Of a stretch of 10,218 nucleotides of DNA, positions 1-5,026 are shown piece after piece. Every line of letters begins with the position of its first letter. Position 1 is the first letter of the stretch. A program made the translations under genes and the position numbers. Location of the stretch: contig VAYK01000028.1 in the NCBI GenBank assembly GCA_005884985.1, positions 1 through 10,218 on the forward strand, in the 5' to 3' direction. Below the pieces are notes generated by a model that was not told the DNA's origin, ran no database searches, and saw only the letters and a list, made by a program, of their open reading frames with translations. The DNA is from Actinomycetota bacterium (GTDB taxonomy: Bacteria; Actinomycetota; Thermoleophilia; Solirubrobacterales; 70-9).

Positions 1-639
1 CTTGCTCGACGTGAACGCAGCCGTGAGCGAGGCCTGCAACAACGTCGTGGTCCACGCTTACGAGGGCGCGGAAGGGCCGATGGACGTCCACCTGTGCATC
101 CAGCCGACCGAGCTCGAGGTCATCGTCAGCGATCAGGGAGTGGGCATCCGGCCGAACGTGCCGGAGCCCGACCTCGAGGTTCAAGGCCTCGGGCTGTCGC
201 TGATCCAGGCACTGACGGACCGCGTCGAGTTCGTGGGCGGCATGGGAGAGGGCACGAGCGTCCGGATGAGCTTCACCTTCGACGGCGGCCCAGAGGTGCT
301 GTCCGATGCCGATCGCGGGGATGAGCGCGAGTTCAGCCCACCCCCCGGCGAGCTCTCGATCGCCGTCTCGTCCGGCCCCCTGGCGGCGCCGGTGCTGGGC
401 CGCATGATCGCGATGCTCGCGGCGCGAGCGGAGTTCTCGCTCGAGGGCATCTCGGAGGCGGAGCTGGTCACCGACGCCCTTGCGGTACACGCACCGAAGA
501 TGATCGTTGGCAACAAGATCCAGCTCGGCATCGATCGTTCCGACGGGCAGCTCGCGGTTCCGAGCGGCTCACCGAGGAACGCCGGGTCGAGAGCTCCGCC
601 GACGGCGAGCTGCTCTGCCTGGTTCTCGGCGCTCGCTGA
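1..639 (+). pseudogene. Anti-sigma factor (RsbW/SpoIIAB-like kinase), 5'-partial and frameshifted near its 3' end
   Basis: Proteins of this family bind a SigB/SigF-type sigma factor and phosphorylate STAS anti-anti-sigma proteins. The reading frame is already open at base 2 and lacks the usual N-terminal helix, so the gene starts outside the window. Visible GHKL ATPase motifs are the N-box (VSEACNNVVVHAY, about residues 8-20), the G1 box (DQGVGI) and the G2 box (GLGLSLIQAL), closing with GTSVRMSF. A second, degenerate domain follows (from GELSIAVSS to DGQLAV). After codon 186 (about 559) the family-like sequence continues in another frame, ERLTEERRVESSADGELL up to a TGA at 637-639, 10 bp from the convergent STAS stop. 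Relatives, from memory, have roughly 25 more residues at this join, so an out-of-frame deletion is likely. Read literally, the original frame runs on to 1150 as unrelated sequence antisense to the next genes. A sequencing error is the alternative. Confidence 0.72.
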
Positions 640-649
640 GGGCAGCCGC

Positions 650-1012
650 TCAGGTGCCAACCGAGTCCGGGTCGTCGACGATCTCCAGACGTTGGTCGAG
701 CTTGGTGAGCGCCAGCAGACGCTCGACGGCGTTTGGGCCGCGAACGACCGCCAGGCGACGGCCCTCGGAGCGGGCGCGTTCATCAGCAGCGACCAAGGCG
801 CGAAGCCCGGTCGAGTCGCTGAACTCCACGCGACGCAAATCGAGCACCAGCGTCCCCGGCGAATCGGCCTCGATGGCGGCCAGCTCGTTCTCGAGTCCTT
901 CGCTGCTAGCGATATCGAGCTCGCCGATCAGGACGACCCGTGTCTGCCCGGGATGCTGTTCGGTGGTTACGTCGAGCGGTGTCACGTCGAAGGAAGAAGC
1001 GCAAAGATACAC
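650..1012 (-). CDS. STAS-domain anti-anti-sigma factor (SpoIIAA/RsbV-like), 120 aa
   Basis: A single STAS domain fills this 120-residue protein. The typical landmarks are GELDIASS (residues 30-37), the strand LVLDLRRVEF (55-64) and the phosphorylation loop DSTGLR, in which S67 matches the serine phosphorylated by anti-sigma kinases. In this family the unphosphorylated form binds the anti-sigma factor and releases the sigma factor. The gene lies 45 bp downstream of the SigB-like gene on the same strand, so co-transcription is likely, and it converges on the anti-sigma gene. The start is a GTG without a clear Shine-Dalgarno; another GTG at codon 10 is possible. The domain looks complete, unlike its neighbours. 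Confidence 0.85.
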   Translation of the reverse strand: MYLCASSFDVTPLDVTTEQHPGQTRVVLIGELDIASSEGLENELAAIEADSPGTLVLDLRRVEFSDSTGLRALVAADERARSEGRRLAVVRGPNAVERLLALTKLDQRLEIVDDPDSVGT

Positions 1013-1057
1013 AGGCGAAGGCGTGTGTCCGCGCAGTCCGGCGGTCGAGCGTGGCGG

Positions 1058-1849
1058 TCAAGCATCCGCTTCATCGCCGGCGTTCGCCCGCACCGCCGCC
1101 AGCAGCTTACGGAGCGCCCCTCGCATGATCCGCGAGACCTGCATCTGTGAGACCCCGAGGCAGCGGCCGATCTCGTATTGGTTGAGGTTCTCCTCGAACC
1201 GAAGCCTGATGACGCGGTGCTCGCGCTCGTCGAGCGGCGCCTCCTCGACGGCTAGCTGCGCCTCCACGGCGTCATAGCCCGGCTCGGTCTGGCCGAGCGT
1301 CTCCATGATCGTCGTCGACTCCACGTCCTCTTTGCTTCTGCGCACCTCGAGCGACATCGTGCGACGGGCCTCGCCGGCCTGCAGGGCCTCCCAGACCTCC
1401 TCGTCGTCCAGGTAGAGGCGCTCGGCGATCTGGGAGACCGTCGGGGTACGGCCTAGCTCGTCGCCCAGCTCGCCGGCCGCCTTGTTGACCGCCATCGCCC
1501 GCTCCTGGAGGCCCCTGGGCAAGCGCACCTCCCAGACCCGGTCGCGGAAGTGGCGGCGGAGCTCACCCAGGATCGTGGGCGCCGCGTAGGCGACGAACGA
1601 CTCTCCGCGCTCGAGATCGAACCCGTCCAGCGCCTTGACGAGCCCGAGGCTGGCCACCTGGATCAGACGGCGAACCAGCTCCTCCTTCAGAGCTGGATCG
1701 CGCGTCTTGGCATAGCGGCGGAGAAGCTTGGTCTCAGCGCTTATGCGCCGATCCGGCTTCGGCGCCGCGTGGTGATCGGCACGGGACAAGCGCGCACCTT
1801 CTTCGCGGACGTCGGTATCAGTTCCGCGACGAACCGCGCACTGTTGCAT
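1058..1849 (-). CDS. SigB/SigF-family RNA polymerase sigma factor with an apparent internal deletion in region 2
   Basis: This is an alternative sigma factor of the general-stress/sporulation group. Region 2 is seen as LLRRYAKTRDPALKEELV (42-59), then QVASLGLVKALDGFDLERG and PTILGELRRHFRDRVWEVR. Region 3 follows (LPRGLQERAMAV to EVWEALQAG). Region 4 has its helix-turn-helix near the C-terminus (LNQYEIGRCLGVSQMQVSRI). In relatives, from memory, about 21 residues (roughly YLPLARSLARRY...EPLDD) lie between ELVRR and LIQVAS; here R61 is joined directly to L62 (bases 1666/1667) with the frame kept. The missing part belongs to regions 2.1 and 2.2, which contact core polymerase, so function is doubtful. 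The ATG at 1849 has only a weak GGGGCG upstream. The STAS gene at 650-1012 probably shares its transcript; the anti-sigma gene at 1-639 would be its antagonist. Confidence 0.85.
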   Translation of the reverse strand: MQQCAVRRGTDTDVREEGARLSRADHHAAPKPDRRISAETKLLRRYAKTRDPALKEELVRRLIQVASLGLVKALDGFDLERGESFVAYAAPTILGELRRHFRDRVWEVRLPRGLQERAMAVNKAAGELGDELGRTPTVSQIAERLYLDDEEVWEALQAGEARRTMSLEVRRSKEDVESTTIMETLGQTEPGYDAVEAQLAVEEAPLDEREHRVIRLRFEENLNQYEIGRCLGVSQMQVSRIMRGALRKLLAAVRANAGDEADA

Positions 1850-1863
1850 CGCCCCGGTGGCGG

Positions 1864-1890
1864 CTTGATCGCTATCTGGCCTATGAAACC
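1864..1890 (-). promoter_or_regulatory. Possible SigB-type promoter of the sigma operon
   Basis: Reading the minus strand, GGTTTC (1890-1885) resembles the -35 element of SigB/SigF promoters. ATAGGC follows it, as in the AxTAxGC part of the repeat at 2074-2120. After a 15-base spacer comes ATCAAG, a poor -10 match, 14 bases before the sigma ATG. This would fit autoregulation but rests on weak similarity. Confidence 0.22.
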
Positions 1891-1930
1891 GCCGCGGCTC
1901 GGTGATGCCCGGCGGCCCAGTGCTCGGAGA

Positions 1931-2056
1931 CTACTGGAGGATGGCCATGCCCAACGTCAGTGGGTCCACCGCGAGGACGCCCGCCACCCCCAGGTCGAGG
2001 CTCTCGAACACAGGAATGGCCCTGTCGATCGCGGTCAGCTCGAGCATCCGGCGCAC
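1931..2056 (-). pseudogene. C-terminal remnant of a STAS anti-anti-sigma gene
   Basis: A minus-strand frame of 41 codons ending in TAG at 1931-1933 begins VRRMLELTAIDRAIPVFESL. This matches the last helix and strand of SpoIIAA/RsbV-type STAS domains (V+R+LELTGLDR.LPVF.SLEEA). The N-terminal two thirds, including the phospho-serine loop, are absent: upstream the frame holds no STAS-like sequence and meets a stop at 2120-2122. A GTG at 2056 could start a peptide, but a 41-residue STAS tail would not fold. It lies directly upstream of the sigma gene on the same strand, as an rsbV gene would in an rsbV-(rsbW)-sigB order. Its broken edge (about 2057-2073) abuts the repeat carrying the divergent STAS leader, which suggests a rearrangement there. 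Confidence 0.6.
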
Positions 2057-2073
2057 ATCACCCCACGCGAGTG

Positions 2074-2120
2074 CAACGCGGTTTCGAATAAGCACCGAAT
2101 CGGAAGCGGAATGTCGGGGT
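2074..2120 (+). repeat. 46-bp imperfect direct repeat, copy 1 (leader and start of the STAS gene)
   Basis: This stretch matches 2554-2599 at about 37 of 46 positions with one single-base gap. The conserved blocks are ACGCGG, TTC, GCACCGA, GCGG and ATGTCGGGGT. The last block includes the ATG at 2111 and the codons for MSG, so the repeat covers promoter/leader, ribosome-binding region and start codon. Confidence 0.7.
2081..2106 (+). promoter_or_regulatory. Putative SigB/SigF-type promoter of the divergent STAS gene
   Basis: GTTT (2081-2084), a 17-base spacer and GGAA (2102-2105) resemble the GTTT...GGG(T/A)A pattern recognised by SigB/SigF-type sigma factors. Transcription would start about at the ATG at 2111, giving a leaderless or nearly leaderless mRNA. 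The same arrangement in the second repeat copy supports a functional element. The GGAAG could instead act as a Shine-Dalgarno sequence. Confidence 0.38.
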
Positions 2121-2473
2121 TACTACGGGCGATGGGCAACTGGGACAGAACGCGTAAGGACGGGCCACTCACCGTCCAGGTGGAGCAAGCTGGCGACGCG
2201 CTCATGGTTTCGGCCATCGGAGAGCTCAGTCGCTCCACTGCCGAGACCTTCGAAGCTGAGTTGCGACTGGTGATCAGCGGTGACGCCTCAACCGTCATCC
2301 TGGACCTCGGCGGCGTGGGCTTCATCGACCCCACGGGCATGCGATCCGTGGTCCGGATCGCGAACCATTCGCTTCGGGCCGGAGGCCGGCTTCGACTGCG
2401 GCATGCATCGGCGCCCGTCCAACAAGGGATCGAGTGGGGCGGCTTGGAGCATTTGCTGCCGTTGGTCGACTGA
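2111..2473 (+). CDS. STAS-domain protein lacking the phosphorylatable serine, 120 aa
   Basis: This is an anti-anti-sigma-like protein with one STAS domain: PLTVQVEQAGDALMVSAIGEL (residues 19-39), VILDLGGVGFIDPTGMR (62-78) and a C-terminal PVQQGIEWGGLEHLLPLVD. The loop that normally reads D-S-[ST]-G reads D73-P74-T75-G76, so the kinase target serine is replaced by proline; T75 is the only nearby hydroxyl. The usual GELD is GELS. If it still binds an anti-sigma factor it may not be switched off by phosphorylation (inference). The ATG at 2111 was chosen because the repeated leader ends exactly there; a second ATG at 2132 is possible. It is transcribed divergently from the sigma operon, and a SigB-type promoter may drive it. 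Confidence 0.8.
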   Translation: MSGLLRAMGNWDRTRKDGPLTVQVEQAGDALMVSAIGELSRSTAETFEAELRLVISGDASTVILDLGGVGFIDPTGMRSVVRIANHSLRAGGRLRLRHASAPVQQGIEWGGLEHLLPLVD

Positions 2474-2553
2474 GGCATCTGCCCCAAGAACCACAACGCT
2501 ACGTGCGCCGCCCGAATACCTGCGCGATTGCAGGGGTTCAGCGTTCAGAAGCG

Positions 2554-2599
2554 GTACGCGGGTTCAAGTAGGCACCGATTGGAGGCGGGATGTCGGGGT
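2554..2599 (+). repeat. 46-bp imperfect direct repeat, copy 2
   Basis: This is the second copy of the element at 2074-2120. It again carries GGTT (2561-2564), a 16-base spacer, GGAG (2581-2584) and ATGTCGGGGT (2590-2599). GGAGG 5 bases before the ATG is a better Shine-Dalgarno than in copy 1. No STAS-like sequence follows, so it is either an orphaned promoter/leader or the 5' end of a lost gene copy. Confidence 0.65.
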
Positions 2600-2631
2600 A
2601 CTTCCAAGACCGTCGCACCCGACTTTCCTGA
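2590..2631 (+). other. 13-residue open frame behind repeat copy 2
   Basis: An ATG preceded by GGAGG opens a frame of 13 codons, MSGYFQDRRTRLS, that stops with TGA at 2629-2631. It shares MSG with the STAS protein at 2111. It may be a decayed gene start or a leader peptide. The spacer beyond it (2632-2827) holds no convincing gene. Confidence 0.25.
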
Positions 2632-2680
2632 GAGGCATGCGATGACTCCAGGTGGGCAGGTTCTCGAGTTTGCAAGGCGT

Positions 2681-2747
2681 GAGGGGATCCTGGGTTTTTC
2701 GGGAGTCCCCTCCGCCGGGAGCGTCGCTTTCGAGTGGCGGCGCTCCC
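2681..2747. other. Two adjacent stem-loops in the spacer
   Basis: GAGGGGA (2681-2687) pairs with TCCCCTC (2706-2712), and GGGAGCG (2717-2723) pairs with CGCTCCC (2741-2747). Neither is followed by a clear T-run on either strand. Further G/C-rich complementary patches (GGGAG, CTCCCGC) continue to about 2775. They may end transcription from the STAS gene on the left or the small minus-strand gene on the right, or be a decayed repeat cluster. Confidence 0.4.
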
Positions 2748-2827
2748 ATCTGGTCGGGAGCCCTCCCGCGGGGGTTCAGCGAGCCTCCAAGCGGGCTCCA
2801 ATCCGCGCCGTCATAGCCTGCCGGCGA

Positions 2828-2950
2828 TCAAGACACGGCGTTTACGAAGAGCACAGCCAACGCGATGGCCAGGATGCCCACAACGCCAGCCAGCAGCAGC
2901 GCACCCAACCCGATCATGACCCGGCCAAGCCAGTCCCCTAGGCCTCCCAT
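2828..2950 (-). CDS. Possible small single-span membrane protein, 40 aa
   Basis: The frame encodes MGGLGDWLGRVM followed by one continuous hydrophobic stretch of about 25 residues (IGLGALLLAGVVGILAIALA, then VLFV) and a short NAVS tail. That is what a one-helix membrane peptide looks like. I do not recognise a family. The frame is open further upstream (to 3124), but that extension is Arg/Pro-rich and not convincing. No good Shine-Dalgarno precedes the ATG at 2950; TACGCT six bases before it could be a -10 element of a leaderless transcript. It may be real or a chance hydrophobic frame. The spacer from 2951 to 3126 shows nothing else I can support. Confidence 0.35.
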   Translation of the reverse strand: MGGLGDWLGRVMIGLGALLLAGVVGILAIALAVLFVNAVS

Positions 2951-3126
2951 GAGAGAAGCGTACTGCGAGGCCCCCTCTCTTCTCGGCTCTGCGTCGAAAG
3001 CGAGATGGCGGGGGGCGATTCCCTGCCGCCGGCGAAGCACGTTCAAGGGCCGACACGCGAAACGGGGCAGCGAGAGCGTCAGCGAGGTCCTGAGTGTTGA
3101 GCGGACAAACGGTGTCGGGTGCACGA

Positions 3127-3147
3127 GAAACCCTGCGTTAGCGGGGC
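3127..3147 (-). terminator. Short hairpin terminator behind the tRNA
   Basis: On the minus strand CCCCGC, loop TAAC and GCAGGG (3146-3131) form a 6-bp stem containing one G-T pair, followed by TTTC. It starts 11 bases beyond the 3' end of the tRNA, the expected place for its terminator. Confidence 0.5.
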
Positions 3148-3157
3148 TTTCGGAGAG

Positions 3158-3230
3158 TGGGCGCTGCTGGGCTCGAACCAGCGACCTCCAGCTTGTCGAG
3201 CTGGCGCTCTCCCTACTGAGCTAAGCGCCC
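3158..3230 (-). tRNA. tRNA-Val(GAC), no encoded CCA, C33 in the anticodon loop
   Basis: The minus strand folds as a 73-base cloverleaf. The acceptor arm is GGGCGCT/AGCGCCC and the D arm GCTC-AGTAGGGA-GAGC. The anticodon arm is CCAGC-TCGACAA-GCTGG, the variable loop AGGTC and the T arm GCTGG-TTCGAGC-CCAGC, with discriminator A. Anticodon bases 34-36 are GAC, which reads GUC/GUU valine codons. The next bases are CTC, so CCA must be added by the nucleotidyltransferase. Position 33 is C rather than the almost universal U; all other invariant bases checked (T8, A14, G18, G19, A21, T54, T55, C56, A58) are present. Confidence 0.93.
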
Positions 3231-3240
3231 ATAAGGGAAG

Positions 3241-3246
3241 AATCTA
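3241..3246 (-). promoter_or_regulatory. Possible -10 element of the tRNA promoter
   Basis: TAGATT on the minus strand lies 10 bases before the tRNA 5' end, the usual place for a -10 box of a tRNA gene. No good -35 is visible 17 bases upstream, and the tRNA could also be read through from the upstream epimerase gene. Confidence 0.3.
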
Positions 3247-3298
3247 GCAACGCGATCGCGGTCAGCGGCCGGCGCTGGCAGAGGGCCACCTGCGCCGG

Positions 3299-4300
3299 TC
3301 AGCCCGTCGTGGCCGGCTCCCGCGCCCGGGACGGCGGCGTCGCCATCAGTCCCTTTGCGTACATGGTCTCGACGAAGACCTCGCGGGTGTCGGCCGAGGG
3401 CTCCCAGCCGATCGCCGCCTTGAGCTTGTGGTTCGAGACGACCCACGGATAGCGAATGAAGTCCAGGTTGCCAGGTGGCGACTCGATGCGCGGCGCGTGG
3501 AGCGCCCAGGCCACGGCGTAGATCCGGCGCACGGTCTTCAAGGAAATCTTCCGCGTCCTCAGCCCGATCATCTGAGCGGACTCTCCCCACCTCAGGACCC
3601 CGTCGCCGGCGACGTTGAAGGCGCCGCCGGCCTTGGCGTCGAGCAGGCCGGCGATCGCGCTCACGACGTCGTCCTCGTGGACCAGCTGGAACTCCTCGTC
3701 GACGCCGTCCATGATCGGCATGAAGCTCGATTTCTCCCATCCCCGCGAGATGTAGTTGTCGACGTTCGGCCCGAACACGATGCTGGGCCTGACGATCGTC
3801 ATCACCCGGTCCGGATGTTCGAGCGCCCAGAGCTGGCAGAGGCGGTCGGCCTCCGCCTTGTGGCGCGCATAGGAGAAGTCGGGCTGGCCGCGGACCGGCC
3901 AGTCCTCGGCGATCGGCTTCGGGTTGTCTGGGAAGGCCCCATAGGCCGTCGCCGAGGAGGTGACGAGCAGCTGCTGAATGCCGGCCTCGGCCGCGGCCCG
4001 CAGGACGGTCTCGGTGCCATTGACGTCGATGTCGTACATCCGCGCCTCGTCGCGGATCCGGTTGAGGAGGAAGGCCATGTGGACGAGCGCGCCGGGACGC
4101 TCTCGCTCGAGCAGGTCTCGGATCGCGCCGAAATCACGAACGTCGCCGCGCACGAAGTCGGCCTTGGCGTGCGGGCTCGCCGGCGGGCGGATGTCGAGGT
4201 TTACGATCCGCTCCGTTTCCTCCCGCGCCCCCAGGATCTCGGTGAGACGCGAGCCAATGTAGCCAGAGCCTCCGGTGATCAGATACCGCACGGCGCCCAT
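3299..4300 (-). CDS. NAD(P)-dependent epimerase/dehydratase (extended SDR family), 333 aa
   Basis: This is a cytosolic Rossmann-fold enzyme of the extended short-chain dehydrogenase class, which typically acts on nucleotide sugars. The dinucleotide motif is TGGSGYIG (9-16), D36 ends the second strand (an NAD-preferring feature), and GDVRD (52-56) follows. The active-site serine lies in TSSATAYG (114-121) and the catalytic pair is Y144-x3-K148 (YARHK). A variable C-terminal substrate domain completes the usual length. FNVAGDG near residue 230 is also typical. The substrate cannot be told. The ATG at 4300 has AGG immediately before it; the GTG at codon 4 (4291) has AGGATGGG at better spacing and would start VRYLITGG like many relatives, so it may be the true start. 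The tRNA gene follows 68 bp downstream on the same strand. Confidence 0.9.
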   Translation of the reverse strand: MGAVRYLITGGSGYIGSRLTEILGAREETERIVNLDIRPPASPHAKADFVRGDVRDFGAIRDLLERERPGALVHMAFLLNRIRDEARMYDIDVNGTETVLRAAAEAGIQQLLVTSSATAYGAFPDNPKPIAEDWPVRGQPDFSYARHKAEADRLCQLWALEHPDRVMTIVRPSIVFGPNVDNYISRGWEKSSFMPIMDGVDEEFQLVHEDDVVSAIAGLLDAKAGGAFNVAGDGVLRWGESAQMIGLRTRKISLKTVRRIYAVAWALHAPRIESPPGNLDFIRYPWVVSNHKLKAAIGWEPSADTREVFVETMYAKGLMATPPSRAREPATTG

Positions 4301-4363
4301 CCTATTGATCCGCCGGGTGGTAACGCAGCGATCGTTGTCCGCCTCGTAGCAGCATGTACCGTC

Positions 4364-4392
4364 CGCTTAGCCGTTCCGGAACATCGCTGCAA
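4364..4392 (-). promoter_or_regulatory. Weak candidate promoter with a palindromic spacer upstream of the epimerase gene
   Basis: On the minus strand TTGCAG (4392-4387) and TAAGCG (4369-4364) are 17 bases apart. The spacer contains the perfect 10-bp palindrome GTTCCGGAAC (4373-4382), which could be an operator. The -10 match is poor. Otherwise the 4301-4497 gap holds no supported gene. Confidence 0.2.
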
Positions 4393-4497
4393 ATCAATGG
4401 AATCCGAGACGCCACCCGAGCCGGAGGTCTAGCGCAACATATGTCGAACCTTGGTGTTAAGTTAGTCGAGTCGTCGCCAATCAAGGCAGTAGAGACT

Positions 4498-4541
4498 TGA
4501 GGACCGACGGGCCAGCGTGAACTCGCTGGCGGCACGTCCTT
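4498..4541 (+). ncRNA. Possible structured RNA arm ahead of a terminator
   Basis: GAGGAC (4499-4504) can pair with GTCCTT (4536-4541) and encloses a perfect 7-bp hairpin, GCCAGCG/CGCTGGC (4511-4517 and 4524-4530). A strong terminator follows 8 bases later, but no plus-strand gene precedes or follows. This arrangement would fit a small RNA or an attenuated leader. CCTTGG at 4449-4454 is also complementary to CCAAGG at 4548-4553, which overlaps the terminator stem. I match it to no known RNA family, and no clear promoter is seen. Confidence 0.3.
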
Positions 4542-4549
4542 CGGAAACC

Positions 4550-4575
4550 AAGGGCCCCTTTACCGGGGCCCTTTT
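4550..4575 (+). terminator. Strong intrinsic terminator, possibly bidirectional
   Basis: GGGCCCC (4552-4558), loop TTTACC and GGGGCCC (4565-4571) form a 7-bp all-GC stem, extended by AA/TT, followed by TTTT on the plus strand. On the minus strand the stem is followed by TTGGTTT, so it may also end the minus-strand ECF-VOC-NfeD cluster, whose last stop is at 4633. Confidence 0.8.
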
Positions 4576-4632
4576 CCGTTGCTGCCCCCCGACAGACCAA
4601 AGATGACGTCCAGATCGACGGAGGCCCACGTT

Positions 4633-4952
4633 TCAGGCGTCCGGCTCGACCCGCAGGGTGAGGCCATCCATTCCCGATACGGTCACGGCTTCACCTGGTT
4701 CGACCGGCGTGCTCGCGCGCGCGTTCCATAGCTCGCCGCGAACCCGTACGAGCCCGACCGGCGAGCATGGCTGCACCACCTCCGCCCGCATCCCGACCAG
4801 CGTTTCGGGCCCGACACGCAGCCGGTAGCGGCGCACGAACCATCTCCAGAACATGAGCTCGACCACTTCCACAGCCAGCGCGGCGCCCAGAGCCAACACC
4901 CCCACGGCGACGGGAGCAGGAACAGGCCGGCGATCGCGAGCAGAACCAGCAT
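4633..4952 (-). pseudogene. NfeD-like membrane protein gene with a one-base frameshift
   Basis: NfeD-family proteins are small membrane proteins ending in an OB-fold domain, linked to membrane-protein quality control or lipid-raft-like partners. The frame from the ATG at 4952 gives MLVLLAIAGLFLLPSPWG, a first membrane segment, then becomes nonsense. The following segment is in a neighbouring frame: VGVLALGAALAVEVVELMFW, then a basic patch, then the OB-fold LRVGPETLVGMRAEVVQP... to GLTLRVEPDA with stop at 4633. The two halves join correctly if one G is added to the run of five G (C5 on the plus strand at 4899-4903). This is either a homopolymer sequencing error or a real inactivating frameshift. 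It lies 74 bp behind the VOC gene on the same strand and probably shares its transcript. Confidence 0.72.
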
Positions 4953-5026
4953 CGACCTGAAGGATGACGAGCGAGGGGTGCCTACCGGATCCCGGGCCTC
5001 GCCGTGTGGTCATTCGCGTCTTGTGT

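Noticed and set aside
507..1277. Plus-strand open frame across the STAS and sigma genes
   Set aside because: Ser/Arg-rich shadow with no motif; the minus-strand STAS and sigma genes explain the region.
2528..2941. Plus-strand open frame of 137 codons in the spacer
   Set aside because: No recognisable domain, crosses the hairpin cluster, and its C-terminal part is the complement of the small hydrophobic frame.
2951..3124. N-terminal extension of the small membrane peptide to 98 residues
   Set aside because: The extension is Arg/Pro-rich, lacks a supporting ribosome-binding site, and reads like non-coding high-GC sequence.
3428..4432. Long plus-strand open frame (334 codons) opposite the epimerase gene
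   Set aside because: It is an antisense shadow of a clearly recognised SDR gene; its composition is that of high-GC complementary codons and no domain is visible.
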